Shown here one piece after another: positions 1-11,273 of a stretch of DNA of 12,257 bases. Both the position numbers and the translations under genes were made by a program. The notes under the pieces are model-generated. The model ran no database searches, was not told the origin of the DNA, and saw only the letters and a list, made by a program, of their open reading frames with translations. This DNA is from Archangiaceae bacterium (GTDB lineage Bacteria > Myxococcota > Myxococcia > Myxococcales > Myxococcaceae). Numbering within the stretch: position 1 is the stretch's first letter; every line of letters starts with the position of its first letter. Where the stretch lies: the NCBI GenBank assembly GCA_023248915.1, contig JAHFDQ010000129.1, positions 1-12,257 of the forward strand, written 5' to 3'.

Positions 1-768
1 CACGAACGTCGGCGCGCCCATGTTGTGGTCCATGCCGCCGGTCAGCACCGAGTCGAACGCGTGGTCGGCCAGCCCGGCCATCGCCGCGTCGAGCGCCGCC
101 AGCGACGAGGCGCAGGCCGCGTCGGTGGTGTAGTTCGGGCCGCGCAGGTTCAGCACCGCCGCTACCCGGCCGGCCATGATGTTGGCGAGCTCGCCGGGCA
201 TCGAGTCTTCGGTGATCTCGGGCAGCCGGCGGGCGATCTCGCCCTTCCACTGCGCCAGCATCATGCCGCGCACCTTCTCAGGCAGCCGGCGGAACTCCTC
301 GGTGCTCTCGAGCGCGTGGAAGTACTCGGGCGCGAACACCCGCAGCGCCGTCATGTAGTGCAACTCGCCGCCCATCGCGTTGCCGAGGATGACGCCGCTG
401 CGGTCGAGGTCGATCGCCCGGTCGGGTACCCCGGCGTCCGCGAGCGCGCGCTGGGCCGCGGTGACCACCCACTTCTGGCCGTCGTCCATGGCGGTCGCCA
501 TGGTGGGCGGAATGCGGAACTTCACCGGGTCGAACCGGAACCCGCGCACCCAGCCGCCAATCTTCGAGTAGGTCTTCTCGGGAGCCTTGGGGTCGGCGTC
601 ATAGTAGTCGGCCGCCGCCCAGCGATCGTCGCGGACCTCGGAGATCGAGTCCTTGCCGTTGACCACGTTCCGCCAGAACGCCTCGGCGTCGAGCGCGTCG
701 GGCAGCACCGCGCCGACACCGACCACCGCCACCGCCCGCTCGGCTGGATCTCGCTGAGAGCTGCTCAT
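1..768 (-). CDS. Ketosynthase of a PfaA-like polyketide/PUFA synthase (N-terminal 256 residues, runs off left edge)
   Basis: This is the N-terminal part of a beta-ketoacyl synthase, the condensing domain that opens large modular lipid or polyketide synthases. Seen: the fold-opening VVGVGAVLPDA at residues 15-25, the segment FWRNVVNGKDSISEV (31-45), and the nucleophile motif DAACASSLAA with the active-site cysteine at 219. The catalytic histidines would lie beyond the window. The early WRNVVNGKDSI stretch and the long insert around residues 130-190 resemble PfaA-type and related secondary-lipid synthases more than FabF, which is an inference from memory. The start is supported by GGAGG at 776-780, 7 bases ahead of ATG. 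The gene follows the acyl-CoA dehydrogenase by 42 bases on the same strand, so an operon is likely. The full product could carry acyl-carrier, ketoreductase or dehydratase domains, but none of these is visible here. A type I polyketide synthase is the main alternative. Confidence 0.9.
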   Translation of the reverse strand, partial: MSSSQRDPAERAVAVVGVGAVLPDALDAEAFWRNVVNGKDSISEVRDDRWAAADYYDADPKAPEKTYSKIGGWVRGFRFDPVKFRIPPTMATAMDDGQKWVVTAAQRALADAGVPDRAIDLDRSGVILGNAMGGELHYMTALRVFAPEYFHALESTEEFRRLPEKVRGMMLAQWKGEIARRLPEITEDSMPGELANIMAGRVAAVLNLRGPNYTTDAACASSLAALDAAMAGLADHAFDSVLTGGMDHNMGAPTFV

Positions 769-810
769 CGATGTGCCTCCACTGCTTGAATGCTTGATGC
801 GAAGTGCAGG

Positions 811-2463
<1,653 letters not shown>

Positions 2464-2967
2464 CGCTTCTCCGTCGTGGAACCGGGCTGCCGGCACCACG
2501 CCGGCCCCCTCGCCCAAGGGCGAAAATCGAGCGGCACCCTAGGCGATCACCCGCCGGGCGCACAAGCACCCACCCCGGGCCTCATGCGTCGCTAAGTACG
2601 CGCGGTGCGTAGGGATTTTCGCACTTGGACGCAGCGCCATAAGCATGACGCAGGCGGTCGGAAGGGCCTGTCAGCCGGGCTACTGAGCACGCCCTGTCGG
2701 CTACCAGACCCTGCAGGGCTTGGCCTCTAGCGGCGAACTCGGGCATACGGGTAGAGCCCTACGTTTGGCGCTTCCGGTCGGGTCCGCGCGCGAACCAACT
2801 CGGCGCCCCGCCGGCGAGGACATGGAGACGGCCCTGGCGCTCGGTTTTCGAGGCTCTGCCCGTTTCCATGCCGCACTTCGAATTTCGCCCTCTGGGGATT
2901 TCGCAGTCCGGCATGGAAACGGGCAGAGCCTTGAACTGGCCGCCCCACGCGCCCGCCACAAGCCCGT
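2464..2967. other. Gene-free region between the nifJ 3' end and the acyl-CoA dehydrogenase 5' end
   Basis: About 500 bases without a convincing gene. It must contain the promoter of the acyl-CoA dehydrogenase/ketosynthase operon. A weak minus-strand sigma-70-like candidate is TTGTGC (2560-2565) and TAGGGT (2536-2541) with an 18-base spacer, too poor to call. A small perfect hairpin (GCCGGC, 5-base loop, GCCGGC) lies at 2489-2505 inside the presumed leader. CGAAAATC at 2521-2528 is repeated in inverted form at 2614-2621. CCCTGCAGGG (2709-2718) is a 10-base palindrome. The main structure is the 89-base palindrome listed separately. Short open frames on both strands across the palindrome mirror each other because of the symmetry and lack ribosome-binding sites, so they are not called. 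Confidence 0.6.
2847..2935. repeat. 89-base near-perfect palindrome (long hairpin, possible dispersed repeat element)
   Basis: Outer arms at 2847-2873 and 2909-2935 pair over 27 positions with a single G:T exception (2850/2932). A perfect 21-base core, GGCTCTGCCCGTTTCCATGCC at 2852-2872, pairs with 2910-2930. Inside this, imperfect pairing continues to the centre near 2891, including 2875-2877 with 2905-2907 and 2879-2882 with 2899/2901-2903 region bases, so nearly the whole element can fold as one hairpin. It begins 33 bases downstream of the nifJ stop. No T-run follows on either strand, so it is not a textbook intrinsic terminator, although it could block 3' decay of nifJ mRNA. Size and symmetry also suit a palindromic REP-like or small MITE-like repeat. 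No flanking target duplication was seen, and there is no second copy in this window. Confidence 0.85.
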
Positions 2968-6531
<3,564 letters not shown>

Positions 6532-6558
6532 CGCGCTCTCCTTGAGGAAGTGCCCCGC

Positions 6559-6587
6559 GCAATACCCCCTGGCTGCCACCCGCGCAA
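6559..6587 (-). promoter_or_regulatory. Candidate sigma-70-type promoter for nifJ
   Basis: On the minus strand TTGCGC (6582-6587) and TATTGC (6559-6564) are separated by 17 bases, ahead of the nifJ AAGGAG site at 6538-6543. Each box matches 3 of 6 consensus positions, which is weak but common in GC-rich genomes. The predicted start near 6552 would give a leader of about 20 bases. The 125-base region at 6532-6656 also has to serve the divergent sigma-factor gene, for which no convincing boxes were found. Confidence 0.3.
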
Positions 6588-6656
6588 CGCCGGAGTGCCG
6601 TAGACCGGACCCGCCGCCGGCGCGTTTCCCCTCCTTCCAACGTCGGAGGAATCTCC

Positions 6657-7157
6657 ATGGACGCCGCCGCGGCGCAGTTGCCGCCTCTCTCCCACCTCTA
6701 CCGACAGCACCGCATGCGGGCGCTGGCGGTCGCGCGAAGGATTTTGGGCGACGGCGACGAGGCCGAAGACGTCGTGCAGGACGTCTTCCTCAGGCTGTGC
6801 CAGCACCCGGCCAAGTTCCTCGGCCGCGCGGCGGTCACGACCTGGCTGCACCGAATCATGGTGAACAGCAGCATCAACTCGATGCGCTCGCGCCGCCGCC
6901 GGGGCCGGCTTGAGTCGTCGGCGGAAGGGCCGACCAACCCCGAGGAAGCCGCCATTCGAGAGGAGTTCCGGCGCCGCTTCCTGGCCGCGCTCGATGAGGT
7001 CAGCGATCAGCACCGCGACGTGTTGGTGCTTCGCGAGCTGCGCGGGCTGAGCTACCCGGAAATCTCGAGGGTGCTGGGAGTGCCCGAAGGAACGGTGAAG
7101 AGTTCGCTCAACCGCGGCCGGGCGCGCCTGCTCGCGGTGATGGACCGGCGGGGTTAG
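6657..7157 (+). CDS. RNA polymerase sigma factor, ECF (sigma-70 family, group 4)
   Basis: A compact two-domain sigma factor of 166 residues that would direct RNA polymerase to a special promoter set. Region 2 lies at about residues 12-80, with the conserved DEAEDVVQDVFLRL (34-47) and TTWLHRIMVNSSIN (61-74), followed by an Arg-rich stretch. Region 4 lies at about 108-162, with LSYPEISRVLGVPEGTVKS (131-149) as the helix-turn-helix that reads the -35 element. There is no region 1 or 3, as is typical of ECF factors. The start is firm: GGAGGA at 6645-6650 precedes ATG by 6 bases. No anti-sigma factor, zinc-binding ZAS motif or membrane protein adjoins it; the next gene is convergent and ends 6 bases away. 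It shares its upstream region with nifJ, so nifJ control is possible, but co-orientation evidence is lacking. Its signal and targets are unknown. Confidence 0.93.
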   Translation: MDAAAAQLPPLSHLYRQHRMRALAVARRILGDGDEAEDVVQDVFLRLCQHPAKFLGRAAVTTWLHRIMVNSSINSMRSRRRRGRLESSAEGPTNPEEAAIREEFRRRFLAALDEVSDQHRDVLVLRELRGLSYPEISRVLGVPEGTVKSSLNRGRARLLAVMDRRG

Positions 7158-7163
7158 CCAGCC

Positions 7164-7517
7164 CTACCAGCTGGCGACGGCGTCGCCCTTCAGACTCGAC
7201 GCGAGGTCCCACTGTTCGGCGTCGAACTGCACGCCGAGCAACTGCAGCCAGGGAGTGTTCGCCAGGGCGCGCGGCGAGTCGATGCGAACCACCTTGCCAG
7301 TCACGGTGACGCCGGTGGTGACGTCGTCGGTGCCGATGGCGAAGGTGACGCGCAGCGTCTCGCCGATCTTGAACTTGCTCGCGGCGCACAGGCAGACGCC
7401 ACCCGGGCTCGCGTCTCGGCTGACGCCGACGCGGCCGGTGCGCTCGCCCGCGTCGATCGATACGGGAATGAAGACCTTGAGTCGCTCGTGACGGCGGGAA
7501 TTCGGTCTGGAGCTCAC
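7164..7517 (-). CDS. PilZ domain protein (predicted c-di-GMP receptor)
   Basis: A stand-alone PilZ domain of 117 residues, a cytoplasmic fold that binds cyclic di-GMP and adjusts motility, exopolysaccharide or gene expression through partner proteins. Both ligand motifs are present: RxxxR as R8-R-H-E-R12 and DxSxxG as D35-A-S-P-G-G40. The remaining beta-barrel runs to about residue 105. GTG at 7517 is chosen as the start because the PilZ fold begins within 10 residues and a TAGGTG stretch about 6 bases ahead can serve as ribosome-binding site. A longer frame from 7664 is Arg-rich and overlaps the upstream lipoprotein gene, so it was rejected. It lies 46 bases after the Asp-box lipoprotein on the same strand and converges with the sigma-factor gene. 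The output partner cannot be predicted. Confidence 0.87.
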   Translation of the reverse strand: MSSRPNSRRHERLKVFIPVSIDAGERTGRVGVSRDASPGGVCLCAASKFKIGETLRVTFAIGTDDVTTGVTVTGKVVRIDSPRALANTPWLQLLGVQFDAEQWDLASSLKGDAVASW

Positions 7518-7545
7518 GGGTGCACCTATTAGGAGATAGAGCGCA

Positions 7546-7572
7546 AGTATAGTCCCTCGGCCTTCAAGGCAA
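7546..7572 (-). promoter_or_regulatory. Candidate sigma-70-type promoter for the PilZ gene
   Basis: On the minus strand a good -10 box, TATACT (7546-7551, 5 of 6 to consensus), lies 28 bases before the GTG start. TTGCCT (7567-7572) lies 15 bases upstream, or TTTGCC at a 16-base spacing, making a modest -35 that overlaps the end of the lipoprotein gene. This could let PilZ be expressed separately from the upstream genes. The short spacer makes the call tentative. Confidence 0.35.
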
Positions 7573-9711
7573 AAGCCGTCGGAACACTCCTGCTTCGGTC
7601 GTGACGATTGCGGTCGGCGGCGTCGTCGGCGCCACCGCGACGCTCCAGGCCACCGGCGCGGCACCGGTGAACCCGGTCAGCTCGGAGAAGGTTGTGCCGC
7701 CGGCGGCGTAAAAGGCTCCGCCCTGGGTCGCGACCACCAGGCCACCGCCCGGAGCGAACGCCAGTTGGTACACGAACTTGGCGAAGCCGATGAGGCCGTC
7801 GTCGTTGGGGGCGAAGGTGACCCCCTGGTCGGTGCTCTTCTTCACGCCCACCGAAGCGCCACGGCCCACCAGGTAGACGTCGCCGAGGGAATTCGAGTGA
7901 ACCCCGTACGGCACCCAGGCCGCCTCGCTCCAAACTTCGGTGGGCTGCGCCGACGGGCCGGTCGACCGGGCGAGCGCGGGCGCGTTCGCCGGGTTCACTA
8001 CGCCGGCAAACAGGTCGCCTCCAGTGCCCACCGCCAGCGGCGAGAAGCGGTAGGTCGAGCGCAAGACCAGCGATTGGCCCTGCACGGGGGTGGCCGAGAA
8101 CGACTGACCGTTATCCGACGACACGAAGACGCCGGTCGCGACGGGGGTCGGCGCGGTGTCGCGGGCGCCCTGCCGCTGGTAGGCGTACAGGCGCCCGGGA
8201 CTCGAGGCGTCGGTGGCGACCGCCGCCACGTTGCGGCCGAGGCCGGTGGCGCGGGTGAAGGTGCCGTCGCTCAGCTTCAGGGAAATGAGGCCCAGCGCCG
8301 GGCTGCGACCCTCGAACAGGTCCTCGTCAGAGGCCAACCAGACGTGATCGGCATCGGCCGGGTCGGCCGCCACGTCCGAGAACGAGATGGTGCCGACCCC
8401 CGCGGCAACGCGCGCCCACACCTTGCCGCCGTCGGTAGACCGGTAGAGCCCCGCCGCCGACATCAGCCACACCGAATCGCCCGAGGTGACGACGCGCCCG
8501 AGCAGCTCGTCCAGCCCGCTCGACGGGGCGAACGTCTTGCCGCCGTCGTTCGAGACGTAGGCGTTGCCCGTGGTGCCCACCACGACGACGTCCGCGGCGT
8601 CGACGAGGGGGACAACCGCCGTGACGCTGGGGTCGACCAGGCAGACTCCCACGTGCTCGAGCGCCGAAGAGGTCGCCCCGGCCAAGAGCCCCGCTTCCCG
8701 GCCGCCGACCCACAGCTTGCCGCCGGCGACCGTGGCGTCGTTGACGCCTCCGGCGATGGCGACCCGCGACCAGTTCGCGCCCGAGTCGAACGTCTCGAGG
8801 AGCTCGTCGTCGGACGTGCCGAGCAGCAGGTGGCCAGGCGAGGCCGCGTCGTTGCGGAGGAACTCGACGTTGGCCGTCGTCGCGTTTCCAAAGAGGGTCA
8901 GGCCGTTGGCGACCGGGGTGAATGTCGTGCCGGTGTCGGCGCTGGCGTAGAACTGCGCGCCGTCGGCGACGTAGACGGTGTCGCGGGCCTGGGTGTCGGC
9001 CGCCAGGGCCAGCACCGGGCCGCCGAGCAGCGGGTCTACGCCGCCCATCGCGGCGAGCGTCCAGGCGCCGCCGTCGTCGCGCCGGTACAGGCTGGCCGTG
9101 GCCGCCGTGGGGTTGATCGGGTCGCCGGCCAGGAGCGCGTATAGCCGCTCGGGGCTGCCCGCCGCCAGCGCCAGCGCCCGCACCCGGGCGAGGGAATGCA
9201 GCCCCTGGTTGTCGAGGGTGAAGCTGGCGCCCCCGTCGTTCGACACGTAGACGCCGTCGGTGGCCGCCCCCGAGATGGAAGCCACCGCCGCGTAGACGCG
9301 CTCTGTGCCCGGCACCGCCACCAGGGCGTTGACGCTCGCGCCCGGCACCCGGAGCACCGGTTGGTACGTCTGGCCCTGGTCCACCGACCGGTAGATGGCT
9401 CCCCCCCGGCCGGAGACCAGTCCGAAGCCGCGGCTGTAGCCGGTGCCCACCAGCACCGCGCCCGGCACCGACAGCGCGGCCGACACCCGGCCTCCGGAAG
9501 GGCCGGTCGGAGTCCACGTCGTCGTGGCGTCCTGGGCGGCCGTGACGGTATCGGTGCACGCTGGACTGTCCAGCGTGGGCGGCACGCATTCGGAACCGGT
9601 GCAGCCGGTCGAGCAGCCATCGCCGACGCACAGCTCGCCCGGCACGCCGACGCAGGTGCAGCCGGACAGGCCCAGCGCCAGCAACAGACTCGCCGTGAAA
9701 TGGGCGCGCAT
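7564..9711 (-). CDS. Secreted lipoprotein with Asp-box (BNR/sialidase-like) beta-propeller repeats
   Basis: A 715-residue predicted lipoprotein. Residues 1-17 form a signal peptide with the lipobox LSGC and the lipidated cysteine at 18. A Cys-rich linker follows (Cys20, 28, 33, 37, 42, 52). The rest is a repeat protein with eight Asp boxes of the SxDxGxxF/W type, starting at 109, 157, 257, 307, 387, 425, 531 and 626, the hallmark of BNR, Ycf48-like and sortilin-type propellers. Spacing suggests one large or two stacked propellers. Sialidase catalytic residues (arginine triad, FRIP) are not evident, so binding or scaffolding at the cell surface is likelier than hydrolysis. The start lies 6 bases after the FnIII gene stop with no Shine-Dalgarno, implying translational coupling. 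The ligand is unknown. Confidence 0.88.
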   Translation of the reverse strand: MRAHFTASLLLALGLSGCTCVGVPGELCVGDGCSTGCTGSECVPPTLDSPACTDTVTAAQDATTTWTPTGPSGGRVSAALSVPGAVLVGTGYSRGFGLVSGRGGAIYRSVDQGQTYQPVLRVPGASVNALVAVPGTERVYAAVASISGAATDGVYVSNDGGASFTLDNQGLHSLARVRALALAAGSPERLYALLAGDPINPTAATASLYRRDDGGAWTLAAMGGVDPLLGGPVLALAADTQARDTVYVADGAQFYASADTGTTFTPVANGLTLFGNATTANVEFLRNDAASPGHLLLGTSDDELLETFDSGANWSRVAIAGGVNDATVAGGKLWVGGREAGLLAGATSSALEHVGVCLVDPSVTAVVPLVDAADVVVVGTTGNAYVSNDGGKTFAPSSGLDELLGRVVTSGDSVWLMSAAGLYRSTDGGKVWARVAAGVGTISFSDVAADPADADHVWLASDEDLFEGRSPALGLISLKLSDGTFTRATGLGRNVAAVATDASSPGRLYAYQRQGARDTAPTPVATGVFVSSDNGQSFSATPVQGQSLVLRSTYRFSPLAVGTGGDLFAGVVNPANAPALARSTGPSAQPTEVWSEAAWVPYGVHSNSLGDVYLVGRGASVGVKKSTDQGVTFAPNDDGLIGFAKFVYQLAFAPGGGLVVATQGGAFYAAGGTTFSELTGFTGAAPVAWSVAVAPTTPPTAIVTTEAGVFRRLLP

Positions 9712-9717
9712 AGGCGG

Positions 9718-10467
9718 CTACGGCATGACTGCGCTGGCCTGGTTCGACGGGCCGCTCTCGTTGCCGGCCGAGTCGTAGGCGGTCACGGCGAAGTACTTCG
9801 GGCCGGGTGTCAGCGCCGAGACCGCGTAGCCGACCGCGCCGGGATCTTGTACGTCGATGACCTGGTCCCACACTCCCGGCTGGCTGCCGACGTGCACCTT
9901 GTACCCGGCCAGATCGGTCAGCGGGGTGCCGTCGGTGTGGGTGACCGGCGGGTCCCACGCCAGGGTGGCGGTCTTCGAAGACAGCCCCTGGCGCGTGTGC
10001 ACCTCGTCGAGCTTCCGAAGGTGAGGCACCTCGCGAGACAGGAAGAGTTCGATCCGGGCCTTGGCGGTGCGGTCGAGTTGGGCGCCGTACTGCTTGATGG
10101 ACGTGCGAATCTCCTTCACGTCGGCGTCGGTCACGTGCTTCGCGGTGAAGGCCCGAATCAGGTCTTCCACCTCGCCCTTGGTGATGTGCCCGTCGGCCGC
10201 CACCTTGTCGAACCGGGTGGTGATGTCCGGCAGATCGCGCGGGTACATCACCTGCTTCGGGTCGCCCAGCACGCGCTTCGGCTCGAGGCGGGGGGGAGGC
10301 GAGAAGCCGTCGCCCTGGACCTGCGCCGGCGAGTTCCCCGCCTGAGGTTTCCAGCCCGTCTGCTGTTCGGGCGCGGGCGTCGGCGCGGCCTCAGGCTTCT
10401 TGCCGGTTTCGGGCGACTTCGGCGCTTCGATTCCACCTGCGCGGGAACGGGGAATTCGCGGCGACAT
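9718..10467 (-). CDS. Fibronectin type III domain protein with disordered Pro-rich N-terminus
   Basis: A 249-residue protein in three parts. Residues 1-70 are rich in Pro, Ala, Lys and Gln and look disordered. Residues 75-150 are predicted helical and include an EF-hand-like stretch, AADGHITKGEVEDLI (90-104), in which the first calcium ligand position is not acidic. Residues 160-249 form a fibronectin type III domain, with TATLAWDPP (166-174), YKVHVG (189-194) and YFAVTAYDSAGNES (225-238). No signal peptide or membrane segment is present, which is unusual for FnIII proteins and leaves its location open. The start is supported by GGAGG at 10472-10476, 4 bases ahead of ATG. It precedes the Asp-box lipoprotein by 6 bases, so the two are almost certainly co-expressed and may act together. 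FnIII is a binding module, and no enzyme domain is seen. Confidence 0.86.
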   Translation of the reverse strand: MSPRIPRSRAGGIEAPKSPETGKKPEAAPTPAPEQQTGWKPQAGNSPAQVQGDGFSPPPRLEPKRVLGDPKQVMYPRDLPDITTRFDKVAADGHITKGEVEDLIRAFTAKHVTDADVKEIRTSIKQYGAQLDRTAKARIELFLSREVPHLRKLDEVHTRQGLSSKTATLAWDPPVTHTDGTPLTDLAGYKVHVGSQPGVWDQVIDVQDPGAVGYAVSALTPGPKYFAVTAYDSAGNESGPSNQASAVMP

Positions 10468-10535
10468 TCGGCCTCCGGGCTCGAAGAAAAGCGCGCCCTA
10501 CATAGCGCAGCGCCCGCTCGGTTGGAAGGCGCCGG

Positions 10536-11192
10536 CTACTCTTCGCCCTTCTGCCCGACGAACTGGTCGCCCTTGTCCCGGAACAGGACGTTGAAGCTGG
10601 TCAGCGAGCCGTAGCATCGCGTCACGTATTGCTGCATCTCGACCTTCTCGGCGTCCGAGAGCTTGGGGTGCGCGTTGAGCTTCTGCTCGAGCGTGCGCAA
10701 CCGGTCGCGGACCATCACCACCTTGTGGAACAGCGCGTCGATGGGCAGTTCCTTGGCCTGCAGGTCTGCCTTGCCCGGCACGAGCTGAATCACCCCGCCT
10801 TCCCACTTGGCGGCCAGCGGCACGTCGACCTCTCCCGCGGCCTCGCGGAAGATCTCCATCAGCTCGTCTCGCGTCATGTTCAGCTCTCCTCCCAGATCGA
10901 TGGGCGCAGGGCCATCGCGCGCCTTCTTGACGATGACCGGAGCAACCGACCGAGGCGCGCGAGCGACCGCCGCCACCGGCCTGGACGGGGCCGCCGCCAC
11001 CCCCTTGGGCGCGAAGTGGTCGCAGATGGGGGCGCTCGGCGGAAACAGGCCCCGCTCTTCCTGAAGCCGGCAGGGGCCCACCCAGCCGCGGTGATCCACC
11101 GAATGGGGCCTCCACAGCTTGCAGTTGCCGCAGACCTCTTCGTCCGAACCGAACGAAGGCAGCGGCGGCGCAGAGGCCGATTCGTCGCTCAT
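10536..11192 (-). CDS. Uncharacterised protein with N-terminal four-cysteine (C-x2-C-x16-C-x15-C) motif
   Basis: A 218-residue soluble protein of no family recognised here. The N-terminal 60 residues carry four cysteines, 21, 24, 41 and 57, around Trp27, Trp37 and the ending ICDHF (56-60), suggesting a zinc- or iron-sulphur-binding knuckle. A Pro/Ala/Arg-rich linker spans 61-98. The C-terminal part (105-215) is predicted mostly helical with charged stretches (149-191) and a further Cys at 193; it may mediate dimerisation. There is no signal peptide or membrane segment. The start has no Shine-Dalgarno; TAGAAA on the minus strand (11202-11207) lies 9 bases before ATG and could be a -10 box for a very short leader, but no -35 was found. 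It precedes the FnIII gene by 68 bases on the same strand and is divergent from the CNB-domain gene. Coding potential is clear from codon bias and length. Confidence 0.8.
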   Translation of the reverse strand: MSDESASAPPLPSFGSDEEVCGNCKLWRPHSVDHRGWVGPCRLQEERGLFPPSAPICDHFAPKGVAAAPSRPVAAVARAPRSVAPVIVKKARDGPAPIDLGGELNMTRDELMEIFREAAGEVDVPLAAKWEGGVIQLVPGKADLQAKELPIDALFHKVVMVRDRLRTLEQKLNAHPKLSDAEKVEMQQYVTRCYGSLTSFNVLFRDKGDQFVGQKGEE

Positions 11193-11235
11193 CGGACGGA
11201 CTTTCTAGCCCAACCCGACCCTTCCGGGCGGCGAG

Positions 11236-11265
11236 TTGACCGGGTGAGCCTATTCCCTACATAAT
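11236..11265 (+). promoter_or_regulatory. Candidate sigma-70 promoter giving a near-leaderless mRNA
   Basis: TTGACC (11236-11241) matches 5 of 6 of the -35 consensus. The -10 can be TACATA (11258-11263, 16-base spacer) or CATAAT (11260-11265, 18-base spacer). The ATG of the CNB-domain gene begins at 11274, only 8-10 bases after the -10 box, so transcription would start at or within about 4 bases of the initiation codon. No Shine-Dalgarno precedes that ATG, which agrees with leaderless translation. Confidence 0.55.
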
Positions 11266-11273
11266 CGCGCGCC

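Noticed and set aside
2847..2935. Palindrome as an intrinsic terminator of nifJ
   Set aside because: On the minus strand the hairpin is followed by AACCGAGCG, not a T-run, so the standard definition is not met.
6532..6579. Upstream in-frame ATG of nifJ adding 16 residues
   Set aside because: The added residues are not part of the PFOR fold, and AAGGAG is correctly spaced for the ATG at 6531.
7518..7664. Longer PilZ reading frame starting at 7664
   Set aside because: It would overlap the 3' end of the lipoprotein gene and add an Arg-rich segment typical of an out-of-frame shadow. The GTG at 7517 sits just before the PilZ domain.
7564..9711. Sialidase (glycosyl hydrolase) function for the Asp-box protein
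   Set aside because: Asp boxes are present, but no FRIP motif or arginine triad was seen. Asp boxes occur in many non-enzymatic propellers.
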